From the NCBI GenBank assembly GCA_023213395.1, contig CM041465.1, positions 99,765,741 through 99,829,740 on the forward strand: 64,000 bases of DNA. The letters are read 5' to 3'. Shown here one piece after another: positions 1 to 10,203 of the stretch. The notes beneath the pieces were generated by a model. The model was not told the origin of the DNA and did not search any database. It saw only the letters and a list, made by a program, of their open reading frames with translations. This stretch comes from Cycas panzhihuaensis. Its lineage: Eukaryota > Cycadophyta. A program made the translations under genes and the position numbers. How positions within the stretch are numbered: position 1 is the stretch's first letter; each line of letters begins with the position of its first letter.

Positions 1-8
1 TCGAATTT

Positions 9-19
9 CCTTATATATA
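9..19 (-). promoter_or_regulatory. TATA-like box of the antisense gene, A1 copy
   Basis: Read on the minus strand this is GTATATATAAGG. It is the counterpart of the minus-strand TATA at 16069-16079 in A2, which stands upstream of the antisense PMD-like gene. The gene body in A1 would lie left of position 1 and is not visible. The assignment rests on collinearity and on the motif. Confidence 0.4.
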
Positions 20-410
20 CGGGGGGCCTGACAGGCACTACCTCTATTTTTGCTCTCGTGACAGCCGTTTGGATAATCCTGTTTCCTTAATCACCTTTGT
101 CTTCTGCCCATGTCTCCCATTTCGCTTCTTTGGTGTCTTTTTCGCTCTTTCTTACTAGTACATTTATTGCACTTCATCATTGCACTCCAGGGGGAATGCT
201 CCCCCCATCCAAGGGCATGTTTTGTTTCCCAAAGTAACCCTTGCTACCCCAAGGTGCCTTTTTTTCGCTTGCTCTTAGGTAGTGGTCGAGCTACTCATTC
301 TCGTCCTTGGGTAGCCCCATTGCTAGGTCCTCCTACCCTTCACGGCCACCTATTGCTTGCCTTTCCAATCTCTCTTTCATTCCATTATTGTTTATTACTA
401 CTAGGGCCTT

Positions 411-921
411 GTGTCACCTATATCCCTCTACATTTTTATCAACGACAGAAGCTGCGGTAACCCTGGACCTTCTGTCGCTGCATGGATTCTTCGCAGCCCC
501 TCTGGATACGATTTTCTATGCTCTAGGATCTTTCTCCTAGAGGCTACTAATAATGAAGTTGAGTACAGAGATGTTATTGAAGCTCTCACTAACGCTCTAC
601 ATTTCTATCACAGACCTATTATTCTACTTTGTGACTCTCAGGTTGTGGTGTCTCATCTCATCCAGGTTTATCAGGTGTGATGGTGACTCTCAGGTGGCTT
701 GCTTCTCGTCTGTCGACATTCATCATATTCCTCGGGCCCTCAACGTTGAGGTAGATAGTCTCATCTGCCTTATCCTTAAGCACTGCCTTCCTCTTCTTGC
801 TGACCGTCCCTGAAGCTTGTCTAGTCGCTCTGTCACCCAAGCCCCAGGTTGTCATACACTTCACCTTGCGGTCTATTTGCACCTCTAAAACTTAGCTACT
901 AATGAGGTTAAACAATGGTGA
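411..921 (+). pseudogene. Extra RNase H (RVT_3/archaeal type) of element A1, broken
   Basis: The translation shows the RVT_3 RNase H pattern: a first strand ending in GNPGP, then NNEVEY with the catalytic Glu, then LLCDSQ with the second Asp, then IPRALN-EVDSL with the last Asp. The residue normally the first catalytic Asp (F/Y-T-D) is Asn (codon 441-443). The frame breaks near 677 with a deletion of roughly 20 codons relative to A2, then continues in another frame to a TGA at 811-813. Past that stop the same frame carries a tail resembling LATNEV before TGA at 919-921, shared with A2. The domain lies downstream of pol, as in Tat-lineage elements with two RNase H domains. It cannot encode an intact protein. 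Confidence 0.8.
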
Positions 922-1223
922 CTACCAGTTCTGTTTACTCATCTCTTCTACTTGATTATGCATATCTCTTTGCATCTTTTGTGGTGGGGGATAGCCCCCT
1001 CACCTTTCATATTCTCCAGTTGGTCCCTTGGTGATACATAGGCAGCCCCTATATTGTCTCCACCTCTACCTTCATATCCACGCATTCCGCCATGACACTC
1101 ACCGGCACCCTTGACTACTGTTATAATCTTGATTTATATATCTACATACACATGTGCTATTGACAGTTGTATTGCCAGCATTTGCCATCGCACCATGCTT
1201 CCAAGCGGCGGGGCTCTGTTGCT

Positions 1224-1233
1224 AAGGGGGCAG
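1224..1233 (+). other. Polypurine tract of A1
   Basis: AAGGGGGCAG lies immediately before the LTR start TGTTTCCC. The identical ten bases precede the 3' LTR of A2 (17417-17426), and AAGGTGGCAA precedes that of element C. This is the expected plus-strand priming site. Confidence 0.85.
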
Positions 1234-1798
1234 TGTTTCCCAGCTTCTGGGAATGGATACAGAGCGATCAACTCAGGTAAGTGCAGGTATGATTCTCACC
1301 TTATTATTATTTTCTTTTGTGACGAGTATCTGCTTGCATGCTATGATTTCGTAGATGGTCCTGTTGTCATCTACACCTATCTAGCCTATGACGATTATAG
1401 CGGGGGCACATTCCCAGTGAGTGTGACACCCCAGTGGCTGCGTCACTTCCTGCATTCTGCCCTACTCACCTTAAGACCCACTTGGTTCATGTCATACGCA
1501 CCCGTGTGATGACCCATCGTCGTTTGGTTGACTTGTCACATATTTTGAGTCCCCATTGTTGCTTCCTGTGGCTCATTTGTTTGCTTGTCTGCCTCTGGGT
1601 AGGTGGGCTGCCCTGCCGCCTCTGGGTCAGCAGTCTATAGCCCAGGTTGGTTGTTTGGGCTAGTTTTGGCCTCTGGTCCCACACCGCGGCAAATTTCGTG
1701 ATGTAGTAAAGTTCTGGTAGTGCTGAAGTTCTGCGGTCGACTATCATGACTTATTTTTAAAATCTACCATGGCAATTCTTGCATTTATTGCAGAATTA

Positions 1799-1873
1799 CC
1801 ACGTGTCTCGCAACTTCACTCACCACCAGTCGTGCCCTAATCATTCGATTAGGGTTGAGGTTGGGTATTTAAG
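1799..1873 (+). promoter_or_regulatory. A1 LTR promoter: G-box plus TATA
   Basis: CCACGTGT (1799-1806) sits about 60 bp upstream of TATTTAAG (1866-1873), 632 bp into the LTR. The same pair occurs at matching positions in A2, the solo LTR and D, which suggests the U3 promoter. No transcript evidence is available here. Confidence 0.55.
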
Positions 1874-3437
1874 TCTTACCTAAATCATTTTAGGGATCTC
1901 TTTACCTCATTTTAGAAGGATCATAAAGAAAAATGCCCTGATGTCTGTTGTCTCCTACCGCTCCACTATTGTTCCAGGACCTGCAACTACTCTCCAGTGC
2001 CCAACTCTCCTTTGGTTTGGCTGTGACATCTTCCCAGCCCCTTGCACACATTGGAGAGGGCCTCTTTGAAGAGTTTCTAGGACTTCTTTGCCCAGGCAGC
2101 CACTAAGCAGTCTCAAGTGTAGGATTTTCCTTTAGTCACCTTAGCAGGGATTCCATACCTACTACTCCACAGTTTTTTTCAGATTTGTCAACCTTTTCTC
2201 AGTAGGTTTTGACAGAGGCAAATGCCTCCTATCTTCTTTAGAGGTATTTATTAGTTTAAAGTCTTCCTTTTACCTAGTTTATGCTTAGTTTTGCATGGTT
2301 ATCTTTAGCTTGTCTTATCTTACTTTTGGAGGTTGCTTCTTATCTTTGTCTTGGACTGTTTTCCCTACTATTTAGGCTCCTCTTCCTATGTTTCACACCT
2401 AGGACAGTGGCCAAAGAGGGTTGCATAAGGTTTGGGATAGAGTTAGGTGGATTCCGTACCACCCTCACACTCCTTAAGAGGCCCTCACCCTCCAAACCTT
2501 CCTCTTTGTCCCTATGCTACTCCTGGGATAGGGCTAAGGGTTAGAAGCCTATTTCTAACCACTAAAATTAGTGTTTGCACCTATTGTAATACTGGTTTGC
2601 AGGCCTATATCTTCCATCCAGGCAATGCATAAGCCCCAACTACTTGTCCCTAGCTCAACCTAGTCCTTAGCAACCCAGTTTGCTTCCTATAGCACTCCGG
2701 TCTATTGGGAATCTCTTTGAGATTCCTTCTACTCTTGTTGTCTCTACTTCTAGCCCTTTGTACAACCCTATCCTCACTACCTTGTGGCTTCTTAAGGGAA
2801 GGTAGGGTTGCTCTTTGCTGGAGATGGGCCACTCCGAGGCTTACCGACTTATCCACCATTCATTTGGATAGTTTTCATTATAGTTTATTATTGTAATATT
2901 CAATGCTAACATATATGTGTTGAGGCTTATGCTTGTTACATACATACATGTGTTATTAGGATTCTACTTTGTATTGTTAGTACCCTTTATCTGGAAAGGG
3001 ATACTCTTACTTACTTGCAGGTACACGAAGGACGCAAAGGACTCATCCCTTTCTCTCTCTCTCGGGTAAGTGTATGTACTCTTATTTATTGCAGCACTTC
3101 ATTTGCTGTCATTACTTTCCCTTTTTTTCCTTTCTTGGCACTCTCGTGTCGCTTCTGGGGAAGGTAAAGAAGCCCCATGCTTCGCCCTACTGCAACCCCC
3201 TTCTCGCCGTGCTTAGTGGAGCGATCTTGGACACCTTGTGGGAACGATGTCGCTTCAACCGCGCCTCCATCCCAGGTATATACCTTTGCTTCATCTTATC
3301 TTCTCTCTTCTAAAAGTTCATGCATGGTAGTAATTAGACCACTTAAAAGGAAAAAGGGAAATTATTTCTTCTTTTGGTTTACATTTGGTTAGTATCTTTG
3401 TATATCATAGGAAAGGTTTTAGGAAGACCTTTCTCCC

Positions 3438-3498
3438 GACCTTTCCCTTTTGGTTTGTGACCTTTCCCTTTTGGTTTGTGACCTTTCCCTTTGGTTTG
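3438..3498 (+). repeat. 21-bp tandem repeat in A1 LTR, insertion site of A2
   Basis: Three copies of a unit GACCTTTCCCTTTTGGTTTGT (3438, 3459, 3480; the last is shortened). Diverged copies with GTTTGCAACCTT continue on the other side of A2 from 19989, so A2 landed inside a minisatellite of the A1 LTR. Confidence 0.85.
3494..3498. repeat. Left target-site duplication of A2 (GTTTG)
   Basis: GTTTG abuts the 5' LTR start TGTTTCCC. The same five bases follow the 3' LTR end at 19989-19993. Five bases is the usual Ty3/gypsy duplication size. Confidence 0.9.
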
Positions 3499-3679
3499 TG
3501 TTTCCCAGCTTCCAGGAATGGATACAGAATCACTGACTCAGGTAAGTGCAGGTATGTTTCTCGCATTGTCATCGCTTTCATTTGATGAGTGTTTGCTTGC
3601 ATGTCTGCATGTGTGTGGCTTTGTGGGCAACTTTGTCATCGTCCACACTTGTTTTAGCCTATGACGACTATAGCAGGGG

Positions 3680-3698
3680 CACACTCCTAGCGAGTGTG
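3680..3698. promoter_or_regulatory. Inverted repeat in U3 of A2 5' LTR
   Basis: CACACTC, 5-base loop, GAGTGTG: a perfect 7-bp stem, 181 bp into the LTR. Each other LTR in the window has a different palindrome at the matching place (1407-1425, 17608-17626, 30024-30035, 35543-35554, 44637-44648, 51176-51187). Confidence 0.5.
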
Positions 3699-4072
3699 GC
3701 ACCCTGGTGGCCACTTCACTTCCCGCATCTGCTCTCCTCGCTCCAAGACCCACTCAGTTTGCGCCACCTCTGCCCGTGTGATGACCCATCATCGTTTGGT
3801 CAACTTGCCATCCTGGTTGAGCCCTATTTTTGCTCCGTTAGACCTGTTTGTTGGCTTGTTTACCCCCGAGTAGGTGTCTCAGCCCCCATTAGCCCTTTTG
3901 GTCATCACTTTGACTGGTGGCTGGTAAAACCTATTTCTGTCCTTGGGTTCGTACCGCTGGAATTTTCGTGATATCGCCAGAATATTCGCGATCTGCATGA
4001 GTTCTGTTGATCTGTTGTCATAATTTATTTTTTAAAAATCCGCTGTGGCAATTTCGTATTTATTGCGAAACT

Positions 4073-4149
4073 GCCACGTGGCTCGCGACTTAATTCTCTC
4101 CCAGCTACGCCCTAATCGCTCGCTTTAGGGTTTGGTTTGAGTACTTAAG
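4073..4149 (+). promoter_or_regulatory. A2 5' LTR promoter: G-box palindrome and TATA-like box
   Basis: GCCACGTGGC (4073-4082) is a full palindromic G-box, the kind of site bound by plant bZIP or bHLH factors. TACTTAAG (4142-4149) replaces the better TATTTAAG of A1. The distance from the LTR start is 643 bp, near that of the other LTRs. The role is inferred. Confidence 0.5.
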
Positions 4150-5420
4150 CCATTTTTGACTCATTTTTGGGGGATTCTTTTGCTCACTTTTGGATTGCTC
4201 TTCAAGGAAACAACATTCTGCTCTGCTCTTCCCTGTTGTTATGTTGCTATCACTGGACCTGCGTCACTCCTGATAGCGCCCTGCTCTCCTTTGGTATGGC
4301 TAGGACATTCTCCCAGCTCCTCATGCACCTTGGAGAGGGCCCCTTAGAGTGGTTCCAGTAGATCTTTACCCAGGCAGTCCACAAGTGCTCCAAGTGCAGG
4401 TGTTTTCCCTCCAACCTCCTTAGCAGGGCCCCAAACCTACTGCACTCCAGATCTGGGCTGATTTCTTAGCCCATCTTCGCTGCCCTTTGGCTGAGGCAAG
4501 TCTCTCGCCTCCCTCACTTAGGTATTTATTAGTTTACATTGTTTTTCTTGTGATATTTATGCTCCATCTTGCCTGCTCCTTGCTTGTCCTCGTGAGTTTG
4601 GTCCTTTTCCTTTTAGTGGGCTGTTTTGCCACTGCTTTTGTGCCTCTTGCCTGCGTTTCTTTGCTCAAAGCGTGGCGTTGAGGGTTGGCATAGGCTTTGG
4701 GAAGGAGCTGGGTGGATTCCGTACCACCTTCCACGCTCCCTAAGTGGCTCTAAGCCCTCCAAAGCCTCCCTCTCGCCCCGTGCTGCCCTTGGCATGCAAG
4801 CAAGGGTTCGTAGGCCCTCTTTTGGCCCATGAAAACCAGTATTTATCACAAGTTGCAGCACTGATTTGAGGGCCTTTGTTCAGGTTTGGGCAACCCACAT
4901 AGGTCCCAACCGCTAGTCTTTGCTTAACTTTCTTCCCGGATGCCCAGCTTGCTCCTCATAGCATCCCAATTTGCCGTAGGTTTTCCTTGGCCCCTCTTTG
5001 CCTCTTTGTTGCTGTTTCCAGGCCTTACTCTTGGCCTTACCCTCGCTGCCTTGTGGCTCCTGGGAGGGGTTAGGGCGTCATTTACGGGAGGTGGGCCACT
5101 CCGAGGCTCACCGATATTTAACTTCCGCTTTGGTCACTCTCTTTTGTGTACTTTCATTATTGGATTGATACTAACACGTGTGTATTTAGATTCATATTCG
5201 TATTATTTAGACATATATTGTAGAATCTTGTATCGCATGTTGGTATCCTTCCTCCGGGAAGGGAGAGTTTGCCATTGCTTGCAGGTACTTGGGGAGCGTA
5301 GGGGATATTGTCCATTAGCCCCGTTGACGGTAAGTGCCCTTGTATACATTGTGCTTTCGTATTTCTTCATTTATTAGCTTTTGCTTCCTTCCTTTCTTTG
5401 GCACCGCATTTGTTTTTTCC

Positions 5421-5440
5421 GGGGAAGGTAACGTAGCCCC
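5421..5440 (+). promoter_or_regulatory. Conserved splice-donor-like core in A2 5' LTR
   Basis: GGGGAAGGTAACGTAGCCCC, 1922 bp into the LTR and downstream of the presumed TATA. Copies in the other LTRs read AAGGTAAGGGAGCCCC at 1.90-2.03 kb. AG/GTAAG is a 5' splice-site consensus, so it may be a donor in the long leader RNA. Confidence 0.45.
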
Positions 5441-6077
5441 TTTTCAATCCGTTGTAACATCCCGCATCCAACGCGCCGTTTGGAGTAGCTTGGTGCCCCT
5501 TCGAAACGGCCTTCGTCATGCACGCCCTCGGTCCAGGTACACATCTTACTCTACCTTGCTACCTTATTTCCTTTTGGTTGCTCCTTTAGTAATTAGCACA
5601 TTGGAAAATAAAAGGGAAATTTGGTTTTGCATTTGGTTATGTTTCATTTGTTTTACTATACGCATCTTTTCCATCTATAGGAAAGGTTATAGGAACCCTT
5701 CTCCTCTACCTTTCCTCTTCTCCTCTTAATCGCACAAGTTTCTTGCTCCCGCATTGCTTGTGTACCCTGTTAGTTTATTTCGGCACACTCTTGATCTATT
5801 TCCCTTGGATCTTCTCCTTCCCCTTCCGGTGACCCAAGGGTGGGAGGGTCCTGTCCCTAGGTCAACCCAGGTTTGCCCTACGCATCTTCACCCTTTGTCC
5901 GAAGTGGTGGAGGATTACCTGATAGTAGCCATATTCCATTGCAGATCCCGAACTCGCGCTCCGGTGCACGGGGTGCTCTGCGTGGTAACTATTTTCCTCA
6001 TAGGTTCCACCTTCAGTTATATCACCACCCACTCTCACCACACCTATTAGTTAGGTAGCTATCCGTGAGCGCGTCCA

Positions 6078-6319
6078 GCAGCGGCGATCTTGGGGGTGTT
6101 AGTAAGGGAGTTAGTTTAGCTCTCTTGTTGGTTTCGCTACCTTCTTGTGATCCTTTTATACCTATTTCGATCTCTCGTTGGGCAGCCCCAGCGTGTGCCT
6201 TTCCTTTTCCCTAACATTGTTGGTTGATCTTGTGTGCGGCGCTTTTCTCGTCGTTTGCGATCTACCTCTATTATTAGAAGACCACAGTATCACCCTCTTC
6301 CTTTGTCGGATTACGATCG
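6078..6319 (+). other. Leader of A2 with primer-binding region
   Basis: Starts right after the LTR. The first 40 bases (GCAGCGGCGATCTTGGGGG and on) align with those after the 5' LTR of element D (54226 on), so the boundary is real. I could not match them to a tRNA 3' end with confidence; the shared TGGGG about 13 bases in is the best candidate for a primer-binding site. No coding potential was seen. Confidence 0.5.
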
Positions 6320-8424
6320 ATGGAGGGATACTCTTCTGATTGGGCCTACCACACTTCAACCTTGAAAACCCATGCTTTTCCTTCTTCTATTCCCGGGTCC
6401 ACCCAAGAGGGTGATGACCCCCTTTATTACCCAAGTGACCAACACCTCTCACTTGATGTCCATCCCTCTACCCATCTTGGTAGAAGGATCTGTTCCTCTT
6501 GAGACTTGCCACGTAGTTGGTGACTCTTATGAGGAGCATTCTGAGGAACCTACTTTGTTCGAGGTCTTAATTACCTCTTACGAGTACGTAGGGACTCCTC
6601 CCGTTGACGTAGTTGAAGCCCTAAATGAGTGTCACCGCGCGACACGCTTGCAACCGCGTCCTGGATGGCTCGAGGGTGCCCTTCGTGGAGGAGCCTCTTC
6701 CTCTTCCGCTCCTCCCCCTCATGCTTCATCCTCATTCACTCTTCCTTTGGCAACGAATCCCTTTATGCCTACACGTATGTCCCACTCACTTCCTATTCCC
6801 GCAGTGGGGGCATGTGTTGCACCTTCCATTCCTCATCGAGGTCCCAATGTTTCAAGATCTCCCCGTGGTGTGTCTTTCCCTCGATTGAAGGTCAGCATAC
6901 CCATTCCTAACCAAACCAATGTGCCATCCCCTAATGTGGCGCATACCATTCCTAGTAGGTCTGCCGGTCCTACTAGCCTTCCAGTCACTAGTCATGTGAG
7001 ATCCACTCCCACACATCCTCAAACCTAACACGTTGGTGCTTCCTTCAACGTTCCCCCAGGGTATACTTCTCAACCTTGGGGGCAGGGTAGAGGAAGCTGT
7101 CTTCCCGTTTATGGGGTGGATTCACTACACCCATATGGGGTCGCTCCACTTACAGGTGGCCCATATGGGCAAAACCCGGTTCCACATCCCTCTTGCCCAT
7201 CATCCAATGCAATCCCATCAGTTGTGCCTTCGCAAGGGAACCCAACTCCCTTCCAACGCACCTACCCCCACGCCTCTTTTCAGCAAGGGGTATTTCCTCG
7301 AGGGATGGGTGTCCCACCCCCATCCGCTCCTTATGCATTACCTACTTCGACATTCATTGACCCTACAGTTCAGGCAAGGGCACGCCCCTTCATGGACTTT
7401 AGGTCAACACCCCTTTCCGTTGAGGCGTTAAGAACCAACTTGCCGCCTCATCCCCCTGAAGTTCCTAGATTCGATGGAACTTCGTCCTGAGCTCCGGAGC
7501 ATGTGCGTAGTTTTTCTATGGCATGCATCGATTACTAGGCTTATGACCACATTTTAATGAAATTATTCTCGCGATCCTTGCAGGGCGACGCCCTCAAGTG
7601 GTTCTACCGTCTCCCTGCCCATTCTATCCATTCATTCCAACAATTGGTGGACGAGTTCATCAACTATTTTGATGTAGCCCGTCCATTCGAGAGCGGAATG
7701 AAGTCGCTCCTTTCACTCAAAGAAGGTCACGATGAGATGAATCATGACTTTGTGCGGCGATTTCACGACTTGCTTCACTCCACTAAGGCAACATTGCGGG
7801 AGGCGGCGAGACCTTTAAATCAACGCGCCGTCACGAGTTCATGTGGAAGTCCTCAAGATTGGGGCGACCACATGTGACTCCGTGATCGCCAAGTGTTTGG
7901 CGTTGGAGGCTATTGAGATCCAAGCTGGTCTCAAGAAACCTCTTAAGCCCTCACAGCACCATGAGGCACCACCCCCAGCCAAGGATACCAAACCTTCACA
8001 ACCTACCCGGTCTTCCTCTCATTCGACTGAGAGGATTTTAGACCCTTTCACATCAGCCATACGCTCATTTGAGCATACGATGAAGGAACTCAAGCTTCAA
8101 GCTCCTTCATCCCCTACATCCAACAAACAAGTCCAACAAACTACACAAGCTCCTCTTCTCAGGAATGGAAACGCGCAGTCCTCCCAAGCGAGAAGGTCCG
8201 ACCCTCCGCTTGAGAAGAAGTGGTGCTCCATTCATGGGGAGTGCTTCCACGACGATTCGCGTTGTAGGGCCCAGCATCCAAAGGATGCCCCTCGATGTGA
8301 TTCTTCCTCCAAACGGGCCTCAAGGCCTAATTTGGATCAACCAGTTCATAAGGATCCATTCCCTAAACATGGGGAACGCGATCGCAACACCCAAACCAAG
8401 AGCAACCGAAACCGAGGAAGATAG
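6320..8424 (+). pseudogene. gag: gag of A2 (Tat-like Gag, broken)
   Basis: The start at ATG 6320 (MEGYSSDW) is chosen because element D begins gag at the same place (MEGFSLEW, 54482). Frames then alternate: 6320-6502, 6372-7028, 7116-7490, 7557-7877 and 7843-8424. The N-terminal third is Pro/Ser-rich. The retrotransposon Gag domain (PF03732-like) spans about 7440-7870, with GDALKWFYRLP and FVRRFHDLL. A knuckle CSIHGECFHDDSRC (CX2HX4HX4C, 8224-8265) near the C-terminus fits the Gag type of Tat/Ogre elements. Breaks: stops after 7028 and 7490, an in-frame TAG near 7536, and a frameshift near 7810 whose repair is suggested by the D copy. Gag would form the particle and bind element RNA. Confidence 0.85.
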
Positions 8425-8541
8425 CATGATCCCCGTCCTTCCCGTGACAAAGGGAAGGGTACCCAGAACTCATCTTCCTCCTCTCGTTCTCCTAGCCGTC
8501 GTACCCCGTCACCTTCACGACCCCGGAACAGGGGGAAGAAG

Positions 8542-9583
8542 GTGATCCAGTTGCTTGAAGCAACTCCTACTTACGTCCTTACGCGATCTCAAGCCACCAA
8601 GGAAGTGGTGGGAGCTTCTTGTTCTTCTGCTCCTTCTGACCCTCTTCTAGAGAACCTTCCTTCGGAAATCCCTCTTTCCCAAGGCTATTCCTGTACGCCC
8701 TCGTCGTTACGATTTCCAAAGGGCACTTACCCAACCTATCGCGAAGGGTAAGCCTTTCTCCATCGTGGACGAGCTTCATATGGTCGCCGCAGGAATGTCC
8801 TTGATGGACGTTCTGAGGAGTTGTCCCGAGTAGCGGGCCCTCCTCTTAGAAGCTTTAGGATCGAGTGATGCGCCTGTCCACGCTTTGGGTGTCACCCAAG
8901 GTTGTGGACCCGTTATCTCATTTGATCCTAAGGATCTTCCTCCTGCCGGTGAAAGGGAACGTTAGTGGAACTTCCCATTCACCATCATCATCGATACGCC
9001 CGATTGTACCCTTCAAAGGACTGTTGTCGACAACGGTTCTTCTATCAACGCCATGCCCTTGCGCGTCATGCAAGAGCTTGGCATCTCTGCCTTGGAACCC
9101 GTTCCTTGGCGATGCCAAGGTTATGACTGTAGCGAGAAGACCCCTTTGGGATCTGTCGTGATTCCGCTCACCCTTGAGGACAAGACCGTTCTTGCCGACA
9201 TTGTAGTTCTCGACGTTGACGTGGATTACAACCTCCTTCTTGGTCGTCCATGGCTCGACCAAATGGGAGCCGTGTGCTCGACTCTTTGGGGACAACTTAA
9301 ATTCATTCATGACAGACGAATGAGAGTGATTCCTCGCGAACGGCCATTTACCAAACAAACTCGTTCCACCAGTTCGACAAACCAAGGTTCATCTGCGCAT
9401 GCCTCAGCTTGCTCTATTGGTATACCTAACCCATCTGAAGAAGATCCTGCATCTTCTCCCCCTAGTCTCACGCGATTCACCCCTATTGGCGTTGGGAGTT
9501 ACGGGTACCTTGCATCATTTAGTGATGACAAGTCACTCGACGAAGATGAGGATTGCCTTCACCCTGTCTCTTTCCTCGCTTGA
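8542..9583 (+). pseudogene. pol (protease): Aspartic protease region of A2 pol, broken
   Basis: The active-site motif V-D-N-G-S-S lies at 9026-9043 (Asp codon 9029-9031). Retroviral-type proteases usually have D-T/S-G; D-N/G-G variants occur in Tat/Ogre elements, so Asn may be normal here. Downstream are the conserved VDYNLLLGRPWLDQMGA strand and FIHDRRMRVI. The upstream part (8542-9050) changes frame near 8690 and has stops at about 8832 and 8967. The enzyme would cut the Gag-Pol polyprotein. The same region exists in element D (57010-57560). Confidence 0.8.
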
Positions 9584-10203
9584 TGGGTTCCACATACTGT
9601 TCTAGATCCCCACCTAGAACCTCTCTCATTGGTGAGGCTAGCCACTTATGCGTATCATATGTCATCACTCGTGTTGACCTGCCCATCGCCAGTTCTTCTT
9701 CTTCATTACCCCCCATTGGTAACGGCTTTAAAGAACTGCCTTTCGCTCCTTCTGAGGAGCCCCTTCTTGGTTTTCCTTCAGATTCCCATGAGGAAGTTGA
9801 GCAACCCGGCGGCCATCACAGTCCCGTTGCTCTTACTCCCTCCGGTGCTTTCTCTACTCAGAGTAAGGTCATCCATGGGGTGGATTATTTTGAGGATGAT
9901 GAAGCCACAGCGAGCATCTGGCGGGGCCTTGCGCCCAACTTGCCTTCGGTCACCACGGCTTGGTCATCGAGAAGATCCTTGCGATCGGATCACGCTTGAT
10001 CCAGGTCCATCTCATATTCCTCCTCCTCCTGTTGATCTTGCCCTCTCCACTTGAGGAGGCAGCGCCATGTGCATGGGGCCAATCAAGACATAGTCTTGGC
10101 CCGGGCAAGGTCATTAAGGTCGGTCGAATGTTCCCCGATGAGATAAGGAGTACTCCATACATTCTAGGAGTTCAGGGGCGTTTTTGCGTGGGATTATCTT
10201 GAC
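9584..10203 (+). other. Linker between protease and reverse transcriptase of A2
   Basis: A Ser/Pro/Glu-rich stretch in shifting frames. It contains HGVDYFEDDE (about 9877-9906), seen again in D (YGVDYFKNDE, near 58120) and E (HGIDFIENDK, near 63840), so it was translated in the ancestor. No known domain was recognised. In Ogre elements an intron has been reported between protease and reverse transcriptase; I see no clear splice pair here. Confidence 0.5.

Larger units (their letters stand above)
1..1233 (+). mobile_element. Element A1: 3' end of internal region (Ty3/gypsy, Tat-like)
   Basis: This is the end of the internal region of a long-LTR element whose 5' part lies outside the window. 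It is collinear with 16060-17426 of element A2: the TATA-bearing upstream region of the antisense gene (around 9-19), the extra RNase H (411-921), a spacer ending in a conserved block near 1080-1220, and the polypurine tract at 1224-1233. The match to A2 is by eye over the whole length, with scattered transitions and a short deletion within the RNase H. Nothing else coding was seen in 922-1233. Confidence 0.85.
1234..3498 (+). mobile_element. 3' LTR of A1, first part (interrupted by A2)
   Basis: Begins TGTTTCCCAGCTTC directly after the polypurine tract and is alignable with the A2 LTRs. It carries the shared LTR motifs in order: hairpin 1407-1425, G-box 1799-1806, TATTTAAG 1866-1873, and the GGGGAAGGTAA core at 3157-3176. 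It is cut at 3498 by insertion of A2 into a 21-bp tandem repeat, and resumes at 19994. Joined, the LTR is about 2.8 kb. Short open frames in it are not conserved between LTR copies and are not called as genes. Confidence 0.9.
3499..6077 (+). mobile_element. 5' LTR of A2
   Basis: Starts TGTTTCCCAGC and ends GCGCGTCCA, so it has the TG...CA form, 2579 bp. It aligns end to end with 17427-19988. Motifs: hairpin 3680-3698, G-box palindrome GCCACGTGGC 4073-4082, TACTTAAG 4142-4149, core GGGGAAGGTAACGTAGCCCC 5421-5440. The open frames inside are not conserved as proteins between LTR copies. Confidence 0.92.

Noticed and set aside
3546-3971. 141-codon frame in the A2 5' LTR (also at 17474-17914)
   Set aside because: It recurs only because the LTRs are repeats; differences between copies do not preserve codons, and the region is U3 promoter DNA.
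6078-6110. Assigning a specific tRNA primer to the A2 element
   Set aside because: The first bases after the LTR do not give a convincing tRNA 3'-end match; only a loose TGGGG was seen.
6372-7028. 218-codon frame as a separate gene
   Set aside because: It is a part of gag in a shifted frame; the D copy shows the same protein in line with the start at 54482.
8918-9385. 155-codon minus-strand frame over the protease
   Set aside because: Shadow of the protease frame, which carries real motifs on the plus strand.
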